DNA from: Saccharothrix sp. NRRL B-16314
GTDB taxonomy: Bacteria; Actinomycetota; Actinomycetes; Mycobacteriales; Pseudonocardiaceae
Reading direction: 5' to 3'
Length of the DNA stretch: 64,000 nucleotides
Assembly: GCF_000716595.1 (NCBI RefSeq)
Contig: NZ_JNXC01000006.1
Location: 186,001 to 250,000, forward strand
Position numbers and translations under genes: made by a program. Shown here piece by piece: positions 1-7,837 of this stretch. The first letter of the stretch is position 1; each line of letters starts with the position of its first letter. Below the pieces are notes generated by a model. The model was not told where the DNA came from and did not search any database. It worked only from the letters and a program-made list of their open reading frames with translations.

Positions 1-442
1 TGGAGTACTGGTTCAGCCACAGGTACCGGTCGTCGGACTCGCAGAGTTCGCGGATCAGGCGCAGCCGGGCACCGAGGTAGCCCTCTTCCGGGTGCCCGGC
101 GGCGATCACGTGCACCTTCGCGCCGAACGTCTCCATCAACTGCCTGGTCGCCATGTTGCAGCGGACGTCGGTGACGCACACGAACCGGTAGCCCTTGTTC
201 GCCGCGACCATCGCCAGCGCGACGCCGAGGTTCCCGGACGACGACTCCAGCAGGATCGTGTCGCCGCCCAGCGCTCCCTCCCGCTCGGCGGCCTCGACCA
301 TCTCGGCCGCCGCCTTCAGCTTCACCGATCCGGCGAAGTTGAACCCCTCGCACTTGAGGTACAGCGGTAGGCCGAGCGGGGTCCGGAGGTCGACGTAGAG
401 GTCGTCCACGTTGAACTGCTGGGGTGCGGAGACGATGGGCAT
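1..442 (-). CDS. SbnA-type L-2,3-diaminopropionate synthase subunit (partial, C-terminus off window)
   Basis: PLP-dependent cysteine-synthase-fold enzyme. SbnA enzymes couple O-phospho-L-serine with L-glutamate to give N-(2-amino-2-carboxyethyl)-L-glutamate, which SbnB then cleaves to L-2,3-diaminopropionate (Dap). About 147 N-terminal residues are present. The PLP-lysine segment NFAGSVKLK and the substrate loop ESSSGNLG are visible, as is the later motif YLGAR. The ATG lies 6 nt after the stop of the SbnB-like gene, with GAGGTG about 7 nt upstream, so the two are one transcript. It is clearly paralogous to the gene at 62101-63069, sharing NFAGS, ESSSGNLG and WLNQY. The adjacent SbnB partner makes ordinary cysteine synthase unlikely. 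The rest of the gene lies left of the window. Confidence 0.85.
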   Translation of the reverse strand, partial: MPIVSAPQQFNVDDLYVDLRTPLGLPLYLKCEGFNFAGSVKLKAAAEMVEAAEREGALGGDTILLESSSGNLGVALAMVAANKGYRFVCVTDVRCNMATRQLMETFGAKVHVIAAGHPEEGYLGARLRLIRELCESDDRYLWLNQYS

Positions 443-448
443 CTGCTG

Positions 449-1513
449 TCACCTCGCCGAAGAGCTCTGGGGCCCCGGGTCCCGGTGCCCGTACCGGCTC
501 AGCTCGTGGAAGAAGTCGGGCACGACCAGCAGCTCGCCGTCGGCGCCGACCTGGTCGTAGACGTACTTGCCGACCGCGAGGTCGAGCACGCCCAGCCCGA
601 ACGGGGAGAACACCAGCGGACGCGTGCCGTCGTGCTCCGGCGCCTCGCCGCGCATCACGTCGTACAGCGTGCCGTGCAGGAACTCCTGACCGCCGGTGCG
701 CTGCTCGGCCAGGTGCACGGACGTGTTCGCCTTCAGGCAGTGCTCGACGTCGTCGACGATGTTGGTCGACGCCAGGATGACCTCGGGGCCGAGGTCGCGC
801 AGCGAGACGTGCAGCACCAGCGGGTTGTGGTCGAACCACGCCGTTTCGGTCACGTGCGGTGCGCCGGCGACCGTCGCGAACACGATCAGGTCGGACGACG
901 AGATCAGGTCCTCCGCCCGCTCGTGGACGGTCACGTTCGCCGCCCCGGCGCCGGCGAGGTAGCCGCGGAAACCGTCCGCGTGCTCGGCGCTGAGGTCGTG
1001 CACGCCGATCTCGTCGAACTGCCAGCCGGTGCCGGCCAGGTACGTGTGGACGTAGCGGGCGATCAGTCCGGTGCCGACGAACCCGAGCCGCACCGGCCGA
1101 CCGTGCTTCCTGGTCAGCCGGTCGGCGGCCAGTGCCGCGGACGCCGCGGTGCGGGCGGCGCTGATGATGGAGGACTCCAGGCAGGCCAACGGGTATCCGG
1201 TGTCGTGGTCGTTGAGCACGAGCACCGCCGACGCCCGCGGCACGCCGGCCGCGACGTTGTCCGGAAAGCTGGATATCCACTTCAGGCCGTCCACCCGCAC
1301 TTGACCGCCGATGGACGCGGGCAGCGCGATGATGCGTGAGGTCGGGCGGTCCGGGAAGCGCAGGAAGTACGACGGCGGGTTCACCGTGTCGCCTTCGCCG
1401 TGCACCCGGTAGGCAGCCTCCACCAGTTCCACCACGTGCTTCTCGTTGCCGCTGAGCACACGGTCGACCTGGGCGCCGGAAATCACGGCGAAGGGCTGTG
1501 GTAGCTGGGACAT
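449..1513 (-). CDS. SbnB-type dehydrogenase for L-2,3-diaminopropionate
   Basis: Ornithine-cyclodeaminase/mu-crystallin family protein of 354 residues. SbnB oxidatively cleaves N-(2-amino-2-carboxyethyl)-L-glutamate with NAD to release Dap and 2-oxoglutarate. Family features seen are PPSYFLRFPDRP near residue 47, the Rossmann motif GFVGTGLIARYVHTYL near residues 145-160, and LHVSLRDLG and ANTSVHLAEQ in the C-terminal half. The protein is close to the one at 63066-64000 over its whole length. It sits between the dioxygenase remnant (58 nt upstream) and the SbnA gene (6 nt downstream). Ornithine cyclodeaminase activity is the alternative, but the SbnA neighbour argues strongly for Dap supply to the NRPS of this operon. 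Confidence 0.88.
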   Translation of the reverse strand: MSQLPQPFAVISGAQVDRVLSGNEKHVVELVEAAYRVHGEGDTVNPPSYFLRFPDRPTSRIIALPASIGGQVRVDGLKWISSFPDNVAAGVPRASAVLVLNDHDTGYPLACLESSIISAARTAASAALAADRLTRKHGRPVRLGFVGTGLIARYVHTYLAGTGWQFDEIGVHDLSAEHADGFRGYLAGAGAANVTVHERAEDLISSSDLIVFATVAGAPHVTETAWFDHNPLVLHVSLRDLGPEVILASTNIVDDVEHCLKANTSVHLAEQRTGGQEFLHGTLYDVMRGEAPEHDGTRPLVFSPFGLGVLDLAVGKYVYDQVGADGELLVVPDFFHELSRYGHRDPGPQSSSAR

Positions 1514-1571
1514 CCGCGACTCCGAATCGGGTTCTCAGGGACTCACTGCGGGCGTGCCGGACGGCATCGCT

Positions 1572-2542
1572 CTACAACGGCGGGAAGGGGTCGACGCTCG
1601 GGTTGCCGTCGGCCAGGCTGACCGGGCCGGTCATCACCAGGGCCACGGTGCGGTCGCCCGCGTAGGCATCCCGACCAGGGGCCACCCGGACGTTGTCGAC
1701 GAGGAGCAGGTCGCCCCGCTGCCACGGTTCTCTCAGGGCCGAGGTCTCGTGAGCCTCGTTGATCGCGCGCACGGTGTCGGTGGCGATCGATGTGCCGTCA
1801 CCGAACCTGGTGTCGAACGGCAGGTCGGCGGACGGGACGTCGGCGCGCTTCCCGGTCGAGGGGTGGCGGATCACCGCGGCGCGGCACTGCCGGGTGCGCA
1901 GGCCGCCGGACGGTTGCCGCTCGAACGCGATCCGGTTGTCCCGGCAGTGGTTCTCGACGTCGGGCCGGTCCTCGGTTTCGCACGCCTCCTGCCACGGCAG
2001 CACCCCGTCGCCGTCGTAGCGCCGGGTCACGATCCAGCCGCGCATCCGGAACTTCGCCACGACGTCGGCGGGCGGGACAGCATCGTCGTGGCGTCGGCGA
2101 GGGTGGTCGCGCCACCGCTCAGCGGCACCGAAAGGCACGCGTACAGCAGCAACCCGGGGAAGGTCAGCGCGTAGCTCGGCTCGTGGTGCGGGTTCATCGG
2201 CTGGTCGGCGGGCCACTCGGCACTGGAGACGACACCGCGGCAGTGGTGGAGGCGCCGGCCGAACGGCTCGGTGTCCGTCACCGGGAGGGTGTCCATCCGG
2301 TCCCGGTCCTCGGCGAGCACCGCCGGATCGGTGACACCCTCTCCCCGGATGAGGACGGCGCCATGCCCCAGCAGCAGGGCGTGCAGGTCGTGGATGTGCG
2401 TGGAGATCCAGTCCGCCACCGGGCCGGTGGACGAGACTTCGAGGATCGCGGGCCTTCCCGCCTCCACGATCGGGGTGAGTTGGCCGGGCTGTGCCGCCAC
2501 GCACTTCGCGGCCGACTTCCCGTTGCCGCGCAGGGAGATCAC
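1572..2542 (-). pseudogene. TauD/SyrP-like Fe(II)/2-oxoglutarate dioxygenase, frameshifted and missing an iron ligand
   Basis: Homology to SyrP/TauD-type dioxygenases is spread over two frames. Frame one begins at GTG 2542, overlapping the NRPS stop as GTGA, and runs through HHEPSYALTFPG and GGATTLADATTM. The family homology then continues in another frame with ADVVAKFRMRGW to the stop at 1572. The switch falls at about 2066-2080 in a G/C-rich run, and one missing base would join the frames. The N-terminal metal motif H-x-E is present. At the distal site, where the family has V-A-H-G-R, the sequence reads V-A-P-G-R, so the second iron-binding His is Pro. The combined length (about 323 codons) is normal. 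Either the gene is decaying, or a sequencing error hides a protein that still lacks an iron ligand. Confidence 0.8.
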
Positions 2543-5073
2543 TGATCATCGGCGGCACGCCCTCCAGGCGTCGCGTCGATGAGGCCCGCGAGTTCGCGCA
2601 GCACCGGGTGGCTGGTCACGTCGGCGAGCGAGACCTGCCGGTCCAGGCGCATGCTGAGCCGGATCGCGGTCAGCGAAGTGCCGCCGTGGTCGAAGAAGTG
2701 GTCGTCGCGTCCGACCTGGTCGACCGGCACCTTGAGCACCTCCGCCCAGGCGTCGGCCAGCAGTTGCTCGGTGGCCGACCTCGGTGCCTGCCGGTCGGCG
2801 ACCCGCGACCTGCCGAGTTCACCGGCCAGCCGCGTCAGCGCCTTCTTGTCGATCTTCCCGTTGCCGGTCAGCGGAAGCGTTTCCAGCCAGTACAACGCGC
2901 CGGGCACCATGTACGCCGGCAGCAGGTCGGCCAGCAGCGCCCGTGGTTCGTCGGCCGGGATCGACTCGGCGGACGAGTAGAACCCCGCCAGGCTCCGCTC
3001 GCCGTTGTCCTCGCTGGTGGTGACGACCACGGCGGCGTCGCGGACGCCGGGCACCCTCAGCAACTGGTTCTCGATCTCACCGATCTCGATGCGGAAGCCC
3101 CTGATCTTGATCTGCGCGTCGCGCCTGCCGAGGAACTCGAGCTTGCCGTCGGGCAGCCAGCGCCCGAAGTCCCCGGACCGGTAGAGCCGCTCACCCGGGC
3201 GGTGCGGATCGGTGAGGAACGCCGCCCTGGTGCGCTCTTCGTCGTTGATGTACCCGCGCCCGACGCAGACCCCCGAGAAGACGATCTCCCCCGGCGCACC
3301 GAGCGGCACCGGGTTCAGCGCTTCGTCGACCACGTACACGCGCACGTTGTTCACCGCGCGGCCCAGCGGGACGGTGTCGTGCCGAGGCACCTCGCTCATC
3401 ACCTCGTGGTTGGTGTCGTCCGAGGTCTCGGTCAGGCCGTACGCGTTGGCCAGCTTGATGTCCGGGCAGGCGGCGAACCAGCGGGCGGCGAGTTCCTTCT
3501 TCAACGCCTCCCCGGTGGCCGACACGCACCGCAGCCGGCCGAGCGGCCTCGGCTCCTCCTCCAGTTGCGAGAGCACGACTTCGAGGTACGACGGCACGAC
3601 CTGGAGAAACTCAACCCCCGAGCTGGTGATGAGGTCCAGGTAGCGCTGGACGTCCAGCACCGCGTCCTGCTCGACGATCAGCGTGCGGCCTCCGACGAGC
3701 AGTGCGGAGATCAGCTGCCACAACGAGATGTCGAAGCACTGCGGCGCGGTCTGGGCGACCACCTGCCCGGCGCCGATCCCGAAGTCGTCGATCTTGGCGA
3801 ACAGGTGGTTGAGCATCCCGGCGTGCTCGCACATGGCGCCCTTGGGCTTGCCGGTGGAGCCGGAGGTGAAGTAGATGTAGGCGAGCTGGTCCGGACCGAC
3901 GTGGACGCCTGGATCGCCGTCCTCGTGGTCTTCCTGGTAGATCGCCTCGATGTGCTCGATCCGAACGCCCGCCAGCGCAGTGGCCGCTTCCCGCACGCCC
4001 GCGTCGCTGCGCGGCTCGCTGAGCACCAGCCGGCATTCGCTCTGCGACAGCGTGGATTCGATCCGCCCGGCCGGGAACTGGGGCTCGATCGGCAGGTACG
4101 CGGCGCCCGCCTTGAAGACGCCGATCACGGCCGCCAGCCAGTCCAGGTCCCGCTCGGTCACCACGGCGACCCGGTCTTCCGGCTGGATCTCCCGGGCCAA
4201 CAGCGCGTGGGCGATCCGGTTCGCCCGGCGGTTCAGCTCGTCGTAGGTCCAGGAAACCCCGCGGCTCACCGCCGCGACGGTGTCCGGGTGCTCGCGCACC
4301 CGCTCTTCGAAGAGCTCGTGGAACCGGCGGTCCGGCAGCGGTCGGTCCGGACCGGCCAGCACGTCGAACTGTGTCCTGCGCTCGGCTTCGGACAGCAACG
4401 TGGCGGACTCGTGCGGACTGTCTGGTTCGGACACGATGGCGTTCAGGGCGGCGACGTGATACCCCGCGATCCGCTCGGCGTACTCGTCGTCGACCAGGTC
4501 GGTCCGGTGGTGGACCACGATCCACAGCAGGTCGCTGTCCTGGTGGAAGCCCACCCGCAGCGCGTCCTGCGACGGCTCGGCTTCCCGCAGCGGGGTACCG
4601 GGCGACAGGTCCAGAACGGTCTCGAAGGGGTCGCGCACGATCCCGAGCTCGGCGCGGAGGTCGTCGACGGGAAAGGCACCGTGCGCCACCAAGTCCGCTT
4701 GGGTCCGCGCCGCTCGCGCGACGAGCTCGCGCCAGGAACCGTTCTCCGCGTCCAAGCGGCACGGCAGCGGCTGCTGCGCTCGGGAACCACCGGGGACCAG
4801 GCCGGTCACCACCTCGCGCTCACCGGTCAGCGCGCGCAGCACCTTGGCGTGCGCGGCGATCAGCAACGCTGACGTCGGCACGTCGAACTCGGCGGCTGCC
4901 CGGGTGAGGGACGCGACGAGCCCAGAGGGCAGGAGCCTGCGGTGCGAACCGACCTCCGACCGCGCCGGCTGGGAGGCCCATCGGGCGATCGGCACCGCCG
5001 CACCGGCGGCCAGCACACCCTTCCAGAACTCACGACTGGCCGGCGTGTCCGCCTCGGCCCTGCGCACCCCCAT
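2539..5073 (-). CDS. Single-module NRPS: half condensation domain - adenylation - peptidyl carrier
   Basis: A protein of 844 residues. ATG 5073 is chosen over an upstream in-frame start because AAGGAAG lies just before it. Residues about 1-240 resemble only the C-terminal half of a condensation domain; no HHxxxDG motif exists. The A domain follows, with A3 YFTSGSTGKPKG near 401, A7 YRSGDFGRW, A8 IKIRGFRIEIGEIE and A10 LTGNGKIDK. A carrier domain with GGTSLTAI (phosphopantetheine Ser) ends the protein. By manual alignment to GrsA the pocket reads D-I-W-Q-S-T-A-D-D-K; two acidic residues near the end suit a side-chain amine such as Dap. That specificity is inference. The gene overlaps the dioxygenase start and lies in the Dap/polyketide operon, so it likely activates Dap or a Dap derivative. 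Confidence 0.9.
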   Translation of the reverse strand: MGVRRAEADTPASREFWKGVLAAGAAVPIARWASQPARSEVGSHRRLLPSGLVASLTRAAAEFDVPTSALLIAAHAKVLRALTGEREVVTGLVPGGSRAQQPLPCRLDAENGSWRELVARAARTQADLVAHGAFPVDDLRAELGIVRDPFETVLDLSPGTPLREAEPSQDALRVGFHQDSDLLWIVVHHRTDLVDDEYAERIAGYHVAALNAIVSEPDSPHESATLLSEAERRTQFDVLAGPDRPLPDRRFHELFEERVREHPDTVAAVSRGVSWTYDELNRRANRIAHALLAREIQPEDRVAVVTERDLDWLAAVIGVFKAGAAYLPIEPQFPAGRIESTLSQSECRLVLSEPRSDAGVREAATALAGVRIEHIEAIYQEDHEDGDPGVHVGPDQLAYIYFTSGSTGKPKGAMCEHAGMLNHLFAKIDDFGIGAGQVVAQTAPQCFDISLWQLISALLVGGRTLIVEQDAVLDVQRYLDLITSSGVEFLQVVPSYLEVVLSQLEEEPRPLGRLRCVSATGEALKKELAARWFAACPDIKLANAYGLTETSDDTNHEVMSEVPRHDTVPLGRAVNNVRVYVVDEALNPVPLGAPGEIVFSGVCVGRGYINDEERTRAAFLTDPHRPGERLYRSGDFGRWLPDGKLEFLGRRDAQIKIRGFRIEIGEIENQLLRVPGVRDAAVVVTTSEDNGERSLAGFYSSAESIPADEPRALLADLLPAYMVPGALYWLETLPLTGNGKIDKKALTRLAGELGRSRVADRQAPRSATEQLLADAWAEVLKVPVDQVGRDDHFFDHGGTSLTAIRLSMRLDRQVSLADVTSHPVLRELAGLIDATPGGRAADDQ

Positions 5074-5199
5074 CGTTCTTCCTTTCCGCAGAAGCGTTTC
5101 AGCGAGGCGCGTTCGCGGCCCGGCCGGAGCACCTTCATCGAGCGCAATCTCGACCGTCGTGAGAATCGGCGCTACGTGGAACAAGCGAGAGCAAATCAG

Positions 5200-5922
5200 T
5201 CAGCCACAGCCACCGGCATGGCCCGCGTCGGCCCCGACTCCCGCGCGCTCGGCCAGTTCCACTGCACCGACCTGCCACGGCACGTCCGACACCACGGTCA
5301 CCGGCTCACCCCGAACCGTCGCGGCGAACGCCGCGACACGCTCCACGCCCCAGAACTTCTCGGGTCCGCACACGAAGAACGGCACACCGAACAGCCCGTC
5401 CGCCGCCGCACCCGCCAGGCATCGCGCACCCTCCTCGCGCACCGCGGGATCGTCGATCGCGGCGAGCATCCCGTCCGGGTCCAAGCCGATCTCCTCGGCC
5501 ACCCGCGCGATCGTGGCGCGGTCGGTGATGTCCTCACCGCGTTCCCAACGTTCCCGGTACACCGCCGCCACGTAGGCCCGGCCCTGGCCGGCGGCCACGG
5601 CGGGGAAGTACGGCAGGTGGGCGACCTCCCAGTCCGGGTCCCGGTCGGCCGGCCACGTCATCTGCCAGCCTCGGGCCCGCGACCAGCGCCGGGCGTCCTG
5701 GAGGATGTAGAAGTTCTTCGCCCGCGTCATCTGCGAGTACGCGAGCTTCACCCCGTCCTGGTCCAGCAGGCGTTCGGTCTCGGCGTCGGGATCCCAGTAC
5801 GGGATCCACTCCACCGCGTCGAGCACATCCGGGTAGCGTTCGCCCAGCTCGCGGTAGGCGAACCAGGAATACGGGCTGCGCAGGGAGAAGTACCACCGCG
5901 GTGGCCGCTTGGTCCTGGTCAT
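5200..5922 (-). CDS. DsbA/2-hydroxychromene-2-carboxylate isomerase-fold protein
   Basis: 240 residues. The N-terminal YFSLRSPYSWFAYRELGE and the C-terminal GVPFFVCGPEKFWGVERV are signatures of the HCCA isomerase branch of the DsbA thioredoxin-fold superfamily. No CxxC occurs at the usual site; Ser-Pro-Tyr-Ser stands there, so classical disulfide exchange is unlikely. Members of this superfamily occur in polyketide clusters (FrnE type) with poorly known roles. In this operon, which makes unsaturated acyl chains, a double-bond isomerase or glutathione/mycothiol-like transfer role is possible but unproven. It lies 127 nt upstream of the NRPS start and 23 nt after the ketoreductase stop. The C-terminus is Gly/Ala-rich and ends in GGCG. 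Confidence 0.75.
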   Translation of the reverse strand: MTRTKRPPRWYFSLRSPYSWFAYRELGERYPDVLDAVEWIPYWDPDAETERLLDQDGVKLAYSQMTRAKNFYILQDARRWSRARGWQMTWPADRDPDWEVAHLPYFPAVAAGQGRAYVAAVYRERWERGEDITDRATIARVAEEIGLDPDGMLAAIDDPAVREEGARCLAGAAADGLFGVPFFVCGPEKFWGVERVAAFAATVRGEPVTVVSDVPWQVGAVELAERAGVGADAGHAGGCG

Positions 5923-5945
5923 GGGCCTGGACCGTCCTTTCGTGC

Positions 5946-6692
5946 TCAGATGGTGATGCCGCCGTCGATGTGGAAGACCGAGCCGGTGATGTACCCGGCC
6001 TGCTCGCCGGCCAGGTAGGCCACCAGACCGGCGACCTCGTCCGCGGTGCCCATCCGGCCGAGCGGCACCGATTCCAGTGCCCGCTTGCGCGCCTTCTCCG
6101 TCAGCCCGGAGGTCATGTCGGTCTCGATGAAGCCCGGGGCCACCACGTTGACCCGGATTCCGTGCCGGGCGGTCTCCTTGGCCAGCGCCTTGGAGAAGCC
6201 GATGATCCCGGCCTTGGCCGCGGAGTAGTTCGTCTGGGTCGGGTTGCCGTACACGCCCGCCACCGACGAGATGTTGACCACCACACCGCTCCGGCGCTTC
6301 ATCATGCCGAAGACCACCGACCGGCAGACGTGGTAGACGCCGTCCAAGTTGGTGTCCAGCACCGCGTTCCAGTCCTCGTCCGGCATCAGCACGAGCGGGT
6401 TGTCCTTCGTGATGCCGGCGGACGTCACGGCGACCGACACGTCACCCAGCTCCTGCTCGGTGCGCTTGATCCACGAGCGGACCGCCTCGGCGTCGGCCAC
6501 GTCCGCGGCGACGGCCAACGCTCGCACTCCCAGCTCTTCGATCTCCTTCACCAGCAATCGAGCGGCCTGCTCGTCCGAGCGGTAGCAGAAACCCACGTCG
6601 AAGCCGTCGCGGGCCAAGCGCAGCGCCGTCGCCCGGCCGATGCCCCGGCTGCCCCCGCTGACGACCGCCACCCCGGGCTTGTCGTCCGTCAT
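5946..6692 (-). CDS. 3-oxoacyl-ACP reductase (FabG-type ketoreductase)
   Basis: Short-chain dehydrogenase/reductase of 248 residues that reduces beta-ketoacyl-ACP with NADPH. It shows the cofactor loop GGSRGIGRA near residue 13, the SAG variant of the NAG motif, the catalytic Ser in NISSVAG, and Tyr/Lys in YSAAKAG. PGFIETDMT and the C-terminal GSVFHIDGG are also typical of FabG. Its start overlaps the stop of the upstream dehydratase by 4 nt (ATGA), so translation is coupled. It is the only ketoreductase in the cluster and presumably acts in every elongation cycle. No enoyl reductase gene accompanies it. Confidence 0.92.
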   Translation of the reverse strand: MTDDKPGVAVVSGGSRGIGRATALRLARDGFDVGFCYRSDEQAARLLVKEIEELGVRALAVAADVADAEAVRSWIKRTEQELGDVSVAVTSAGITKDNPLVLMPDEDWNAVLDTNLDGVYHVCRSVVFGMMKRRSGVVVNISSVAGVYGNPTQTNYSAAKAGIIGFSKALAKETARHGIRVNVVAPGFIETDMTSGLTEKARKRALESVPLGRMGTADEVAGLVAYLAGEQAGYITGSVFHIDGGITI

Positions 6693-7180
6693 CTCGTTCC
6701 TCCTGCCTGCTGATCGGGCGCGCGGAACGCCATCACCATCCGGTTCACCGTGAGCACCGGCTCACCGGCTGCCACGCACTCGCCTTCGAAGATCACCGTG
6801 TCGCCCAGCGAGCGGAACACCTCGACCCGGTGTTCGAGCACGTCGCCGGGCAGCACCCGCCGGTGGACGCGCACACCGGACATCGAGCCGAACAGCATGA
6901 CGCGGCCGTCCAGCAGCTCGGTGCCCGGCTCGCTGAGCAGCGCGAGCACACCGGCGGCCTGGCCCCACGACTCGATCAGCAGCACCGGCGGGTACCCGGG
7001 ATCGCCGCCCTCCGAGTACCACGGTTCGTCGACGGTGATCGCCTTCACCGCGGTCAGCCCCTGTCCTGGTCGGACTTCGAGGACGCGGTCGAGCAGCAAC
7101 ATGGGGAAGCGGTGCGGGAGCACCGCCCGGACGGCGTCGGCCTCCAACGCGACGGACTGCCTGATCAGCGCGTCGGTCAT
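6689..7180 (-). CDS. FabZ-like 3-hydroxyacyl-ACP dehydratase (hotdog)
   Basis: 163 residues with a single hotdog fold. The catalytic His lies in LPHRFPMLLLDRV near residue 22, and the acidic residue in LLIESWGQAAG near 70, as in FabZ/FabA. It removes water from 3-hydroxyacyl-ACP to give the trans-2-enoyl chain. The start overlaps the stop of the second hotdog gene (7177-7569) as a coupled pair. Such pairs are a hallmark of aryl-polyene and highly reducing type II polyketide systems, where the two may form a heterodimer. That pairing is inferred from context. Confidence 0.88.
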   Translation of the reverse strand: MTDALIRQSVALEADAVRAVLPHRFPMLLLDRVLEVRPGQGLTAVKAITVDEPWYSEGGDPGYPPVLLIESWGQAAGVLALLSEPGTELLDGRVMLFGSMSGVRVHRRVLPGDVLEHRVEVFRSLGDTVIFEGECVAAGEPVLTVNRMVMAFRAPDQQAGGTR

Positions 7181-7569
7181 GAGGTCTCACCGACCCGGTA
7201 CCGCAGCCGCACGGTGGCCACCTCGCCCCGGTCGGTCGAGGCCTTCGCCAGGCACAGCCAGTCCGGGCTGTCGGACTTCCAGGTCAGGTCCATGCGCAGC
7301 ACGTCTCCCGGGTAGACCGCGCCGAGGAAGCGTGCCGACTCCACGTCGGTGAGCGTCACCGCGCCGGACGGTTCGGGAACAGTCGCGAGTGCGCTCCGGT
7401 GCACCGACTCCACGACGCACACACCCGGGAAGATCGGGAAGTCCGGGTAGTGGCCGGCGAACACGGGCTCGGTGATGTCCACACCGACGGTGGCCTGCGC
7501 GGTCCAGCCCGTTTCGCAGGCCGTCGACTGCCGCACGACCCGGACCGGCGCCCTCACGACGCGGGTCAC
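7177..7569 (-). CDS. Second FabZ-like dehydratase/hotdog protein
   Basis: 130 residues. FAGHYPDFPIFPGV near residue 38 supplies the catalytic-His motif (GHYP) and VVESVHRSA the acidic helix residue. It is shorter and more diverged than its neighbour and fits the small partner subunit of polyene-type dehydratase pairs. Its stop overlaps the start of the larger dehydratase, and its own start overlaps the stop of the ACP gene, so all three are translationally linked. An independent thioesterase role is possible for a hotdog protein, but the retained His/Glu favour dehydration. Confidence 0.82.
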   Translation of the reverse strand: MTRVVRAPVRVVRQSTACETGWTAQATVGVDITEPVFAGHYPDFPIFPGVCVVESVHRSALATVPEPSGAVTLTDVESARFLGAVYPGDVLRMDLTWKSDSPDWLCLAKASTDRGEVATVRLRYRVGETS

Positions 7570-7826
7570 GAGCCCGTCAACTTGGCGCTGACCACCCGGT
7601 GGGCGTCCCGGACCGTCCGGACCTCGCGCATCTCCCGCTCGGCGAAGCGCACACCGTACTCCTTCTCCAGCACGGCCAGCACTTCCAACGCCATCAGCGA
7701 GTCGACCCCGAGGTCGTCGACGAAGTCCGTGTCGTCCGCGAGCCGGTGGACGTCCTCGTCGATGGTGTCGGCGAGAATCCGGCGCAGGTCCTCGATCGGG
7801 ACCTGGGCCGCGGGCGCGCTCGACAT
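7566..7826 (-). CDS. Acyl carrier protein of the polyketide operon
   Basis: 86 residues. The phosphopantetheine attachment site is the Ser in LGVDSLMALEVL near residue 42, surrounded by the usual acidic helix II. ATG 7826 is preferred because AGGAG lies 7 nt upstream. An in-frame GTG at 7841 overlaps the upstream stop as GTGA but has a poor ribosome site. Placed between the dehydratases and a KS-like gene, it is the probable chain-carrying ACP. A second, differently controlled ACP lies at 14474-14731. Confidence 0.9.
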   Translation of the reverse strand: MSSAPAAQVPIEDLRRILADTIDEDVHRLADDTDFVDDLGVDSLMALEVLAVLEKEYGVRFAEREMREVRTVRDAHRVVSAKLTGS

Positions 7827-7837
7827 CTGTCCGCTCC

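Noticed and set aside
2491..4872. Long plus-strand open frame (793 codons) opposite the NRPS
   Set aside because: It lies antisense to a protein with all A-domain motifs, is rich in Arg, Gly, Val and Asp, and shows no domain. High GC leaves such mirror frames open.
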